13,638 nt of DNA from Botryococcus braunii (Eukaryota > Chlorophyta > Trebouxiophyceae), in NCBI GenBank assembly GCA_002005505.1, contig KV908456.1, forward strand, positions 254,340 through 267,977, given 5' to 3'. Below the pieces are notes generated by a model, which worked only from the letters and a program-made list of their open reading frames with translations, was not told the origin of the DNA and made no database searches. This document shows positions 1-10,816 of this stretch, piece after piece. Position numbers and translations under genes: made by a program. Position 1 is the stretch's first letter. Every line of letters begins with the position of its first letter.

Positions 1-1140
<1,140 letters not shown>

Positions 1141-1727
1141 CAAGGGGCAGGGAGAGAGAGAAGGGCGGGGGGAGGGGGCAGGTAGAGGAGGAGGAATTTA
1201 CATGTGTCCAGCCCAAAGGCATGTAAGGATGCAAACGGATGGACCAAAACGCTATCTGACAACACTGAAGTTGTGGTAATAATTCACTAATAATTTAATA
1301 TTATCGGTGTATAGTTCAGGGGAAACGGGGTAGATCTCTTTTAATGTTTTTTCTAAGAAGTGAAGGATAACCAACCTTAAAGTCAAGTGTTTCAGCGGCA
1401 GTGACTCGGCCATTCTCCATTATCCAGTAATCAGTATTGTTAGCCGTGTTATAGCATAGTATTATTCCAACTAGGTTCTCACATACCGTTGGTTTCTCCG
1501 TCTGCATCTCATCATGCCCTCTGGGCTGGATTGATCTAATTCTTCTTCTTACACCGTAATGTCATATTTGCAGTACGATTCGGTTAGTGTTTTGCGAAAA
1601 TTTCCCCGAAGGTTTGTCCCTCCAAAACGTTCCCAGGCGTTCTCTGTGCTCCGTTCCTTGCACAAAGGGCTTTGTGCTTTAATGATAATACCTGTTTGCA
1701 CCTCCTGGTGCACGTGTGCATGTATAT

Positions 1728-1728
<1 letters not shown>
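1141..1728. other. Intergenic, no gene recognised
   Basis: The start is the G-rich tail of the purine tract; the rest is unique sequence. A 63-codon open frame on the minus strand (1316-1507) has a normal amino acid composition but no recognisable family. It might be a stray exon or a transposon scrap; the sequence alone does not decide. Confidence 0.45.

Positions 1729-1808
<80 letters not shown>
1729..1808. repeat. (CA)40 microsatellite
   Basis: Forty uninterrupted CA units, introduced by a short alternating purine-pyrimidine stretch (GTGCACGTGTGCATGTATATG) at about 1708-1728. The alternating pattern has Z-DNA potential. Confidence 0.98.
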
Positions 1809-1810
<2 letters not shown>

Positions 1811-2104
1811 CTACGCAGCATGCCACACAAAGATGTTGCTGCATACAGGTACAGTGCCACGGACATGACAAGTTCATAATTGTGATGCAATACATATATG
1901 TTGAAATTAAACAATTGCAGTTGGCCCTATAAGTAGCTACTATCTATTATGTTTTGGTTTTCAACCATTCAAAAATCCTCATCAGCGGATCCACCCCCGA
2001 TGGATTCAATGCATTCACTAAATCCTGTCAACAGCCGCATCGCTCTCGTTTGCATTATAAGTTCGTGTTTATACACACGAACTGATGACGACACACATGA
2101 TGAC
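1809..2104. other. Unique spacer between microsatellites
   Basis: No gene is recognised. TATAAG at about 2056-2061 resembles a TATA box on the plus strand, about 700 bp upstream of the ATG at 2764 and about 410 bp upstream of the alternative ATG at 2468. This is suggestive only. Confidence 0.35.
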
Positions 2105-2446
<342 letters not shown>

Positions 2447-2467
2447 AAGTACAGTTACAGTTACCAT

Positions 2468-2498
2468 ATGCCAAGACAAGAAAACAGCTCAGAGTTTG
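2468..2498 (+). CDS. Alternative first exon, ending at a perfect GTAAGT donor
   Basis: ATG at 2468 opens ten codons plus one base (MPRQENSSEF-) before GTAAGT at 2499. An AG at 2808-2809 (TCCATTCCAG) is in exactly the phase needed to join this to residue 16 of the main model (GQTFSHLP...). Read unspliced it is a 12-codon upstream open frame ending at TAG 2504-2506. Either a true first coding exon, an upstream open frame, or chance. The sequence alone does not decide. Confidence 0.4.
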
Positions 2499-2763
2499 GT
2501 AAGTAGTGCATCCATGTGGTTTGCTCACATCCATGTGTAGGGCGGGGTGCGTGTCTGCTGATCGCGACATCCGAGCCCTGCGATTGGCAGCCCGATTTCG
2601 CCGGCTGGCACTGCGAGTTCAAAATTACTCAATTTACTCACCTGGGTGGCGAAGGACCTGCGCGACCCACGAGGTTCCCGATGCAGAACTATGGTTCTAC
2701 GGCCGAGCAATCCTGCGCTTTCAAGGGGGTTGCAGTTGATCACTTTCCCGAACTGTTCTCTTT

Positions 2764-3123
2764 ATGTCGGCCATTGTTGAAACAACGCAAGGCCTGGATT
2801 CCATTCCAGGCCAAACGTTTTCGCACTTACCATCCCGTCCACCCCTTGGAAGGTCAGCGACCAGGTCAAATCAACAAGGGCGGAAAAGCGGCCCAGGTCG
2901 TAGTCCTTCTCCCAGTTCTAGCGGGGGACGGTTAGGAACAATGGCTGTGGGGACGAAGGGTCGCATTGCTCCTGGTCTGCAGCACAGATTGGCATGTTTA
3001 GCGGGTGAAACTCCAGCTGAATCTCCCGTATCCACTGTACCAAGAGGGAAAATGGATCAAGTAGAAGCTGAACGGCCCGCTGAGGGCCTAGGAGCATCAC
3101 CATGCGTAGCTGTGATCACAACG
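2764..3123 (+). CDS. Exon 1: disordered N-terminus and first glutaredoxin strand
   Basis: 120 codons in phase 0, ending ...VAVITT before donor GTACGC at 3124. The first 110 residues are Ser/Pro/Gly/Arg-rich. The last eight form a hydrophobic strand that sits where glutaredoxins carry the beta strand just before the active site (compare the usual VVVYSK-x-x-C). This alignment is what fixes the donor. The donor is weak after its GTA. The start is the first ATG after the TGA at 2737; splicing from 2498 into the acceptor at 2809 would remove the first 15 codons. Confidence 0.78.
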
Positions 3124-6100
3124 GTACGCGCAACGGAAAGTAGTTCTTGCTTTGACGTGACGCCCCTATGTTTGTTACCTGAGCAGGTGCAGGTCCCAGA
3201 AAATGTTTGAAAACATAAAAAGTAAACACTAAAAAGAGGATTCTGGTTTGTGTGCAATGGTGCATTGATAAGCAAGTAGTTTGTGGGTTGTGGACACTCC
3301 CTGATGCCCATAATCAGACACCCAGATCTCCCTTCGCCGATCTTTCGTCCCGTCTTTGAAGAACAAGCTCTCTGGTGATTGCTCACTCCACGTGGGAACA
3401 ACACGGCAACTACTCTAGTGATTGAGGGCATCTGCTATGTTGTACTGAGCAGTCTGAAGCCGTCCATTTGTTCTTTTCAAGAGGAGAATGTTTTCAGAAG
3501 AAAGAGAATTTGAATTCTGCTTGAGATAGCAAGAAAATCTATGAGTTTTCGGGTCAAGTTCTCGAGGGAATAGCTGTTCGCCGTCACTAGGGAGTTCAGT
3601 TTACTCGACTCAGAGTTTTTGCGTACTTTTGATTGACTTTACGAGGTTCAGATTGTTTCTTTATTGCGCTGTCACATTCAGGCTATAGCAATTTTCTCAT
3701 TAAGTGTAATGCTTACTCAATCATCTAGAGTAGGTGGTTGTTTAACCACAGTTTTCCCAATTCCCGAACTTCTTAAGGGGCCTGCAGCCCAATGTTTCTA
3801 ACTGCTTATTCGTGTCTGAAGTATCGAGATCGGTGGCCCTGATATAGGTAGGCTGTTCTTACTGTGCAAAAGTGAAGACCGCACTACGAGAAGAGAACAT
3901 TCCATTTGAAGAAGTGGAGCTCTCAAGTAACTTAGAGCTCCTCCGGAAGATCAAAGAGACGACAGGCCGGCGCACTGTACCACAAGTGTTTGTCGGCGGC
4001 CAGCTTATTGGTGGTGCAGAGGAAACAATAGCATTGATGAAGGAGGGCGACTTTCAAATGGAAGTTCTCAAAGCTGGGAACACACTGCCATTGCCCCCAG
4101 ACTTGCAACAAGCACTCTTACAAGCACGAGAGGAACAGCAGGTTTGCAGCTCTTCTTTGAGGAATCTTCCTGCTTATCTTGTCACTGGTCAACACCATGG
4201 CATTGTCCAGCTGGCACAACCTCAAAGTATTTATGGGTTTTCAGTCGACTTACAACATTATGATTGTTTATGTACACCTCAGAGAAAGTGGAGTTGTCAG
4301 TGTGCTGTTCCACACCAGGGGTCTAAGCCCATGTAGGAGTGGGCAATGATATTTGAAGGAAGGTTGCAATGGTTGGAAATGTCACAAAAGATTGTACAAG
4401 CTGTGAGCGTGGCACCTGCCAAGTGGTGGTGATTGTTTGAGCAGCAGCTGCTGTCAGGCTATGTGTTTTGTTAAAGAATGGGAGGATGTATTGTGTGTTG
4501 GGGAACCGGCATATCCTGACATGCGGCCTTCAGACTTCTGGAACAACCTGAAGGAACCTGCTTGGAGCATCAAGCAGGGGGAGAGGGAAAATTTCTATAT
4601 CGGGAAACCCATATGTTCAAACACTATGTCCAAGAGGAGCTTTGCAATGATTTGCAGGTCCAATGTTTACCTGGACATTTCGTAGGCAGGACAGGGGGGA
4701 GGGGGGCCAAAAGTAATGAGTGAAGTCGTACCAGAGACTGATACAGAGTGCCACTTGATCAGGTCATCATTGAAGATGGACTCAAACCCATGAGTATGAG
4801 CGCCGAGGAGTATCAGAGATTGAAAGAAGTCGCAGAAGCAATGCGAGAGCCAGAATCAGGCATTCTGCGGCGAGAAAATAAGTTAGGGTAGGTTTTACAC
4901 TTACCGACATGGTTTTACCCAAGGGTTTAATCAGTAGCTTGCGTGGATTGACTTGTAAGCCTCATCTTCCATCTGTGCTGGCCGAAGGTCCTCTTGAACC
5001 ACTTACTTTCACGTTAGCGTGACTGATACGTCAAATGATAATGTGAAGGAGTTAACGGCTGGGTCCATGAATAAACAGTTCTTCTATGCGAGCCACATTC
5101 CACCTGATTGGTGTTGAGTTCAGTTGCATTGTGTGTACTCACTTTTCCGTGGAGCTCTTCTGGTGCGCATGAGTTGCAACATCCGGAGGCTGACACTAAC
5201 GGTTTGGGTAATTCTCAGTTGGTGATTGTGCATGTACAACAGGTGGGTCACATACGAGAACAGTTTTACACAGGGAGATGCATGGCGATGGTTGATGGAG
5301 GAGGAATTTGTCACAACGCATGAGGAGGCAGATAATGTATGTCACGGAATTGGGAACGTTACTTAGGAAATGGCTGGTGGATCTGTCCCTCTTAACTTGA
5401 TTACCACATATACAGTGACATGCAGCCAATATAGTCAACTTGCAATCTTGAGGTGCCACTAATGTCTGCATCCAGGTCTTTGTCTTCCCACCCCAAGCCC
5501 CCATGTCAACACAAATTTGCAAGCCACGATAGTGTATGCAAGGGGAATGAAAAACCCCCCCACTTTTTTCCAATATAAGTGGCCTGATGCAAATTGGTTC
5601 TGTCTGGCAATTTTAAGTAGAAGGCTTTGGTCTTTCCTTTGATGAGCGTTGAATGGTTTGGCAAAACCTTTACTTGCTGCTTTTGCGGGGCGAATTTCTG
5701 AAAATTTGTGTTTTGCAGACACTTACAAAATTAGTTCTGGCACATCTTGTAAGCCCTGCTGAAACGGAAGGAGATCCATCCCTGGGACCAGACATGGTGC
5801 TCCGATTAGTGGCTGAGGCCCCACCTCCGCGTTTAGGACATCCTTTGAACCGCCACTTTATGTGGGTGGGCCCAGCTCGGCCAGCAGCAGAGGTGAGAAG
5901 CTTTGAATGTGTACCTTTTCTGTACAGAGGCAATGCAGAAAGGGATGTCATTGCACAGGAAAATAGCATTTGCTTCCTGATCAATGCCAGGAGAGGGGGG
6001 AAGGGTGGGGAGACCGGTTAGTAGGATCTGCAATGCAGGGCGCAGATTACGCCGCCCTCGACGGTGAGAATGTGCCTTGCGGATTATGCTTCTTCCTTTC

Positions 6101-9096
6101 TGACTGCCGTGGGTTGTGCTTGGTTCAGACGGGTAGTCATTGGCCATAAAGTTTGTCATAGAAGCAGGGTGTAATCAATTACTGCAACCATGACCCATTG
6201 AAGAGAGCCAGTGTATTCTCCTTCGGTGGTCCATACCAAGGCCTGGGGGGACCAATATGGGTAGAGGAGGCTACCAGACGACATAGTGATGATTCTCAAC
6301 GCGTTGGATCATGGTTGCAGTAATCCTTGTTTCTTGTGGGAATGCACCGCAGGTAGCAGAGGGGCTTCGGCAGAGAATTCTAGCCCTCTACAACACGTAC
6401 TTGGCGCCGGATGGGAGGGGTGTGAATTACAAGAGACTTTCACAGGACCCAGCCTTTGCCGAGTATGTAAGTCCATGGGATCTGAAGCAGATTTTGATAC
6501 CTCTTTCCCTTGTGTTTGGAATGCGGAGAAAATGTTGCTTGACGGCGTCTTCACGAGAGAAGAATAAGAATACATCCTCAGCAACTTTACTCCTTTCCAG
6601 CTATACCTATCCTAGGGCATGACATTATAGCCATGAGAGATGATGTCATTTAAGTGGAGCACAGTTTCTTGCCTTTCCCAATCGTCCTCTTTCAGGGCCT
6701 CGCAATGTGCATGCACTTATTGGGCAGTGGGCTTGGTATCCATGAGAGAGGGGTCAGAAAAGTGGCAAGGTTGTGGTGACAGTGGGCGGGAGAGTTGTGG
6801 CGGACAGGGTCAGAGAGGATGGGTAGTTCGTCCTGGGATTACACAATATATTATTAGGCAAGGAGGTGTGGTACAACTGCAGCTTTGATACATGGGCCTT
6901 GAAAGCAAGATACAGTAAACTGGATTGTAGCCCAATCGCAACCAGATGGCCAGGGACAATGTAGAATCAATGGTATGTCGTTGCCTGTTGAGGGGGATGT
7001 GTAAGATAGAACAAATGTAAAAGACTCTGGGTTGTCAGCAAGCTTATGGAGCATATGTGGTCAGCTCATTGCGTGCCTTGTAGGTGGATGCCACAGCCGA
7101 GCTTCAAAAGGTGGATGTTTCAGGATTGACAAGGGACGAGCGGATGGCTTTCTACATCAATACATATGTGGGTTGCCTCTCTTTTCTCTGAATAGTTTGA
7201 AGTATTATGCTACAGATGAGTTGCGCAATTGTGCCTTAAACACAGTCGTGTTGTTTTAGACACCTCCATTGCATGACCTGTACATTTCAAAATCTCTAAC
7301 GCTGGGTGCTGGCTGTAGAATGCATTGGTCATTCATGGTCTAGCTGTATTTGGGCCAGCAGAGGGCACAATCCAAAGGTAAGCATTTATGAGCGCTGATA
7401 TCTCGGACAGTTTCCATGATGAGAGTCAGGCTGCAAGGATGTATGCTTGATTTTGTGATGTGCGCCGCCAATTTTCTAGCGTCCCAATCTTCATATGTTT
7501 TAGCCCCTTGAACCTGAGAGTGTCTTGCAGATTGAGCTGGTTCAATGCTGTCAAGTATGACATCGCTGGAATGTCTTTCTCTGCCAATGACATTGAGCAT
7601 GGCATTCTCCGTGGAAATCGCTCCAGTCCAGCATCCTTCGGGTCTCTACTGGGTTTTAAGGGAGGGCACTATTTCCGATCAGACGATCCACGTGTTTCTC
7701 AGGTAATTTCTGGTTTCCCGACAAATATGCAATGGATATGTTGGGGTCTATACGAAGTCACACTGCTGCTTTCAAACGAGGGGACTAATTCTCTTGATAG
7801 GGCCTTTCTGTTTTGGCTTGCTTGTAGAGGTTGCTTTTGGATAAGGATCATAAGAGCTGCATCTTCCGTTCTGTCTCTGCCTAACACTATCGCAAAGGCC
7901 ATCAAATGGATGCTGTCCATTGACACCCGGTTCCTGCAGATTTGCCTCCCTATGGATCCTCGTATACACTTTTCACTTGTGTGTGGAGCAAAGTCATGTC
8001 CTCCGATCCGGGTTTACACCGCAGAGGGTTTAGAGGAAGGCCTTACAGCAGCAGCCTGTGCCTTCTGTGAAGGTGCGCCCTTAAAATAAGGCTAACTGCT
8101 TTAATCGGGAATCACATCTGGTGTGAGCAAATGTATTAGTAGGGAATCACATCTGTTGTGCGAGAGTAAGAGTGGGCATGGCACTGTGGACCACCATGAT
8201 GGCTACTGCAGGTCATGGCGGTGGCTTTCGAATGCATCTGCTCTAAGAGGAAGGGGAGTTTTGAAGCACCATTACGGTCATTGTCTCGGGTCAGAGACAA
8301 TGTCTGTGCATTATGCCTTGCATCTTGCAGGCCAAGATATGGAGGGTGGGAGCGTTGTTGTGAACACTGTTACACAAGGAGTGAGGGGAGGTGGGGGGGA
8401 GTGTGGAAACACCATTTTGGGGGAAAAGCAAGTGGATGGAGAGACCGTTTTGGAAAAAAGCTGGAATGAAGGGAGGAGAGGACAGGGGAGAGGCATATGC
8501 AGTCAAGTTCCGTTAGAGCTTCCAAGTCAACACCCTTTCATTTGCCAATTAATGTTTCTGCCTCTAAGGATCCCCTCTATCCACTTTTGTTGCTTTCTTC
8601 CCTTTTTCTTTGGGGTTGGGGAGGCGTTATCAGAGCTGTCATGTGTTTGCCATGTTGCAGGCCACCTTGAGACAAATGCATATTAGAAGAAACCCCGGAG
8701 TCACTCCACGGTGACTTGGAAGCGAAGTCGTAGGCCACGATTAATAAGTCGTAAGGGAATCTTTTGATAGATGGCGTTGTGTTGCGATGGCAGGAAACTG
8801 TTTAAGGGTGCTACGTATATAAGCATGCATTTTTTCGCAGTGGACAGGTATTGGCAATGGAAAAATGGTCGGAGTATGCAGGTGAGGTCGAGGTGGATTT
8901 GAAGGAGCGGGAGGTGGTTCTATCAAAAATTTTCAAATGGTATGACATTGACTTTGGACCGGCTGAGCAACTTCTCCCATGGCTTGTGCAGTACTTGCTA
9001 CCTATGCAGCAGAAGCTCATGGTGCAGCTCATTGAGTCAGATGGGCCTATCCGTTTGACATATAAGGACTACGACTGGTCGTTGAATTCCACATGA
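2764..9096 (+). CDS. Glutaredoxin-DEP-DUF547 three-domain protein (11 exons, 607 residues)
   Basis: Predicted thiol-redox protein. Exons: 2764-3123, 3848-4141, 4763-4887, 5243-5336, 5719-5892, 6353-6466, 7084-7167, 7319-7377, 7531-7702, 7940-8072, 8882-9096. Every junction is GT-AG, the phases (0,0,2,0,0,0,0,2,0,1) agree and the total is 1824 nt including TGA. Residues 1-110 are rich in Ser, Pro, Arg and Gly and look disordered. Glutaredoxin follows, with C123-S-Y-C126, T163-V-P165 for glutathione binding and G175-G176. Residues about 252-345 fit a DEP domain (W261 to L277 core). Residues 350-605 are DUF547, with FYINTY-NALVIHG, DIEHGILR, DPRIHFSLVCG and a C-terminal KIFKWY and YDWSLN. The order matches plant proteins known to me; the cellular role of the family is not established. 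The ATG at 2764 follows an in-frame TGA at 2737; an alternative start is listed separately. No clear targeting signal is visible. The exon structure is inference and needs RNA support, but its internal agreement is strong. Confidence 0.88.
3124..3847 (+). other. Intron 1 of the glutaredoxin-DEP-DUF547 gene
   Basis: 724 nt with no repeat or hidden exon seen. It follows a weak donor and interrupts the glutaredoxin just before the active site. Confidence 0.75.
3848..4141 (+). CDS. Exon 2: glutaredoxin core with CSYC active site
   Basis: 98 codons, phase 0 at both ends; acceptor GATATAG, donor GTTTGC. It encodes the active site C123-S-Y-C126, an ENIPFEEVEL helix-strand unit, T163-V-P-Q-V-F, and G175-G-A-E-E-T for glutathione. 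CSYC is the pattern of plant chloroplast GRXC5-type proteins, some of which can assemble a [2Fe-2S] cluster; transferring that property here is inference. The Trp or Phe usually found before the first Cys is Gly122. The frame stays open for 195 nt into the intron, but that stretch shows no domain. Confidence 0.93.
4142..4762 (+). other. Intron 2 of the glutaredoxin-DEP-DUF547 gene
   Basis: 621 nt. It contains an 82-codon open frame (4437-4685) with no recognisable domain and no clear flanking splice pair, so I do not call it an exon. Because the flanking phases are both 0, a cassette exon of a multiple of three would be tolerated. Confidence 0.7.
4763..4887 (+). CDS. Exon 3: linker and start of DEP domain
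   Basis: 41 codons plus two bases, from acceptor TTGATCAG to donor GTAGGT at 4888. A second donor, GTTAGG at 4882, would also leave phase 2 and would drop two residues (L259 and G260), with K258 still encoded. It encodes a Glu-rich helix (SAEEYQRLKEVAEAMRE) and then ESGILRREN, which fits the lead-in of a DEP domain. Confidence 0.83.
5243..5336 (+). CDS. Exon 4: DEP domain core
   Basis: Starts at acceptor GTACAACAG with one base completing the split codon, then 31 codons, and ends at a strong donor GTATGT at 5337. It encodes W261-VTYENSFTQGDAWRWL-M278, which matches the DEP pattern of an aromatic, then N-x-F-x-G-x-x-x-x-x-W-L. The following EEEFVTTHEEADN fits the helix leading to the usual Ala/Gly-rich segment. 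Confidence 0.87.
5719..5892 (+). CDS. Exon 5: end of DEP domain and linker
   Basis: 58 codons, phase 0 at both ends; acceptor TGTGTTTTGCAG, donor GTGAGA. It begins TLTKLVLAHLVS, a hydrophobic helix suited to the second half of DEP, and ends GPARPAAE. The middle (ETEGDPSLGPD, APPPRLGHP) is Pro/Gly-rich and unlike canonical DEP, so the wing of the domain seems diverged. Confidence 0.86.
6353..6466 (+). CDS. Exon 6: start of DUF547
   Basis: 38 codons, phase 0; acceptor CACCGCAG, donor GTAAGT, which is a perfect donor. It encodes LRQRILALYNTYLAPDGRGV followed by NYKRLSQDPAFAEY, the usual N-terminal segment of plant DUF547 (a yL-x-x-dG-x-x-vdY-x-x-l-x-x-s-x-x-F pattern). Confidence 0.92.
7084..7167 (+). 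CDS. Exon 7: DUF547, FYINTY motif
   Basis: 28 codons, phase 0; acceptor GCCTTGTAG, donor GTGGGT. It encodes VDATAELQKVDVSGLTRDER and then MAFYINTY, the family's (l)AFyINlY motif. The conserved Asn416 that normally follows is the first codon of the next exon. Confidence 0.93.
7319..7377 (+). CDS. Exon 8: DUF547, NALVIHG motif
   Basis: 59 nt (19 codons plus two bases); acceptor GGCTGTAG, donor GTAAGC. It encodes NALVIHGLAVFGPAEGTIQ plus two bases of Arg435. NALVIHG directly continues the motif of exon 7. The flanking introns are only 151 and 153 nt. Confidence 0.93.
7531..7702 (+). CDS. Exon 9: DUF547, DIEHGILR motif
   Basis: One base plus 57 codons; acceptor TGTCTTGCAG, donor GTAATT. It encodes WFNAVKYDIAG, then D455-I-E-H-G-I-L-R462, one of the most conserved DUF547 motifs, then a Gly/Ser-rich turn and HYFRSDDPRVSQ. 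Confidence 0.94.
7940..8072 (+). CDS. Exon 10: DUF547, HFSLVCG and SCPPIRVY motifs
   Basis: 44 codons plus one base; acceptor TTCCTGCAG, donor GTGCGC (weak after GTG). It encodes DPRIH502FSLVC507G, AKSC512PPIRVYTAEG and a helix LTAAACAFCE. The His and two Cys are in family-conserved positions. An open frame continues 18 nt into the intron and then stops. Confidence 0.92.
8073..8881 (+). other. Intron 10, the longest intron, with a short tandem repeat
   Basis: 809 nt. Near its 5' end, a 19-bp unit (GGGAATCACATCTGGTGTG) at 8107-8125 recurs at 8142-8160 with one difference. A 187-codon open frame (8123-8686) crosses the intron but shows no motif. GT- and G-rich stretches are frequent. Confidence 0.75.
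8882..9096 (+). CDS. Exon 11: C-terminal DUF547 and stop
   Basis: Two bases complete Gly537, then 70 codons and TGA. The acceptor is AGTATGCAG. It encodes EVEVDLKEREVVLSKIFKWY, DIDFGPAEQLLPWLVQYLL and a terminal YDWSLN. Earlier AGs at 8840 and 8847 do not fit the phase-1 donor of exon 10, which supports this acceptor. Confidence 0.93.
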
Positions 9097-9141
9097 AGTT
9101 GTGTGTTTCACCCTTAGTATGTCTCTGGACTCTGGGGTTAT

Positions 9142-9185
9142 GAAGACACTCGCTTTTGTGTCGCTGCTTTGTAGCGAGTGACTTC
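9142..9185 (+). other. Hairpin in the 3' flank
   Basis: Arms 9142-9154 and 9173-9185 pair at 12 of 13 positions around an 18-nt loop (GAAGACACTCGCT against AGCGAGTGACTTC). It lies 46 nt after the stop codon, probably inside the 3' untranslated region. It is too short for a typical plant microRNA precursor. Confidence 0.5.
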
Positions 9186-9210
9186 ATTTGTAAGAGCAGA
9201 CCATTTTTTT

Positions 9211-9230
9211 ATGTGCATGCGCATGCACAT
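9211..9230. repeat. Perfect 20-bp palindrome
   Basis: ATGTGCATGCGCATGCACAT equals its own reverse complement. It is an alternating purine-pyrimidine stretch and contains two CATGC/GCATG cores of the kind found in plant RY elements. It sits just before the tandem duplication. Confidence 0.9.
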
Positions 9231-9236
9231 AGGCGA

Positions 9237-9350
9237 TTTGCTGAGTGTGTACACGAGATACTACTTTGGGAGGAATTGGTGAGAGCATGCCCTAGTCGAC
9301 TTTGCTGAGTGTGTACACGAGATACTACTTGGGAGGAAATGGTGAGAGCA
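9237..9350. repeat. Tandem duplication, 64-bp period
   Basis: About 50 bp beginning TTTGCTGAGTGTGTACACGA at 9237 recurs at 9301 with one missing T and one substitution. The 14 bp between copies are present only once, so either the second copy is partial or its tail has diverged. Confidence 0.9.
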
Positions 9351-10596
9351 CAAAAATCATAGGAGACATGCGGAAAGGAGAGAAAAGAGATGTGATTGAC
9401 AAGTGCGGCCGTTCATTGGAACTTTTTACTAAAACCAAACGTATCGCAGGCTTCAGGCGAAAAGCATCTATCATGAACTTTTATTTAACATTGAGAATTA
9501 AGGGGTTGACACATTTGTGAACCTGTGTCTTTGTTGAAGTTGGTGGAGTATTCTATATTAGAACTACAACCTCCCATGCCCTTGGGAGGTGCATGTTTTG
9601 CCAGTTGTGGTATGTTTAGCCTCTTTAACGGGCTCGTCGCTGAGACCAGACTTTTTTGTCTCCTGGTAATACCCTTCAGAATTAGATGTACTTAGTGCTC
9701 GCAATTATGCTGAAAGAGTTGGAAAGTCCTGTGTTAACTTAGCGTGAAAGGGCTTAATTCCGAATCAAACCTTTTTTCTTTGGAAAGGCATCGTAGTCTG
9801 GCTCAGTTTGGTGGCTCACTGTTAAGCGTATGTGGCTTGGGGAATTGTACATGTGCGCACAGGACGGTTTCACCATTTGCAAGCCCAAGCGGGGAACATG
9901 CATAGGTGTGCTCAATTGTCTGCACATCTTTGCCACATGGTTGGGTGGTAAGAATGAGCACCATGATCATCTATTGGGTAGGCAACATAAAGCAAAATAC
10001 ACATCGTCACTGCTGAGCTCGATAATGGTCGGGTATAGGTCCTTGCAACACTAGATAAAACCCTGCCGGACCAAGAGCAGTAGGCTGTAGGTGCAAGTTG
10101 CCTTGGAAGGCCGACTTCTGAGTTTTACTGACCTACGTGTCGCTATGCTTTCGTTGGTAGACATCAGCACAATGCCCTACTTAACGCTGGTTGAAGGATG
10201 AAAGCTTTTGGGCAGCTAGTGCTGCGTGACTGCAAAACCGCTGTTCTATTCACAAGTTCGTCATGTGGTAGTGCATATAGACCAGTTGGAGACAATGAAA
10301 ATCAATGGTTTTAGCACAAACCTCACTGCCCAACGTGTGTCTGTCAACCGACATGCCAATTCCCGTCTATTGACCTGTAAGTGGCTGAGCCCATTAGTAT
10401 GAAAGACCATTCAGTATGAATGCAATGCAACCCCAAATGCAGTGTTAGTTTTACTGGGCCTATTAAGTTGTGTCTAGACACACCTACAAGGTAACTTGCA
10501 CGGACCAATTGGTCCTAAGCCATAGGCCCTACAATCCCAGGCTTTTAGCAGGCGAAGTGACACACACATGCACGCATGCCCGGACGCGCGCGCACG

Positions 10597-10816
<220 letters not shown>

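Larger units (their letters stand above)
9097..10560. other. 3' flank of the gene and intergenic region
   Basis: No second gene is recognised. The 3' untranslated region must begin at 9097, but I see no AATAAA in the first 700 nt, so the end of the transcript cannot be placed. Notable items are the hairpin at 9142-9185, the palindrome at 9211-9230, the tandem duplication at 9237-9350 and a small stem (ACCTCCC/GGGAGGT) at 9569-9590. Open frames at 9302-9520 and 9830-10054 show no family features. Confidence 0.5.

Noticed and set aside
2516..2935. 139-codon plus-strand open frame overlapping exon 1
   Set aside because: It is in a different frame from the one that joins the glutaredoxin active site, begins with GTG rather than ATG and has no recognised domain.
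4437..4685. 82-codon open frame in intron 2
   Set aside because: No matching splice sites or domain. The glutaredoxin and DEP exons join cleanly without it.
8123..8686. 187-codon open frame in intron 10
   Set aside because: DUF547 continues directly from exon 10 to exon 11 in the expected motif order, and this frame shows no family features.
8841..8881. Earlier acceptors for exon 11 at 8840 and 8847
   Set aside because: Neither continues the phase-1 split codon from exon 10 into the DUF547 frame. The acceptor ending at 8881 does.
9237..9350. CRISPR-like repeat
   Set aside because: Only two copies, the repeat is longer than the spacer and the setting is eukaryotic. It is a simple tandem duplication.
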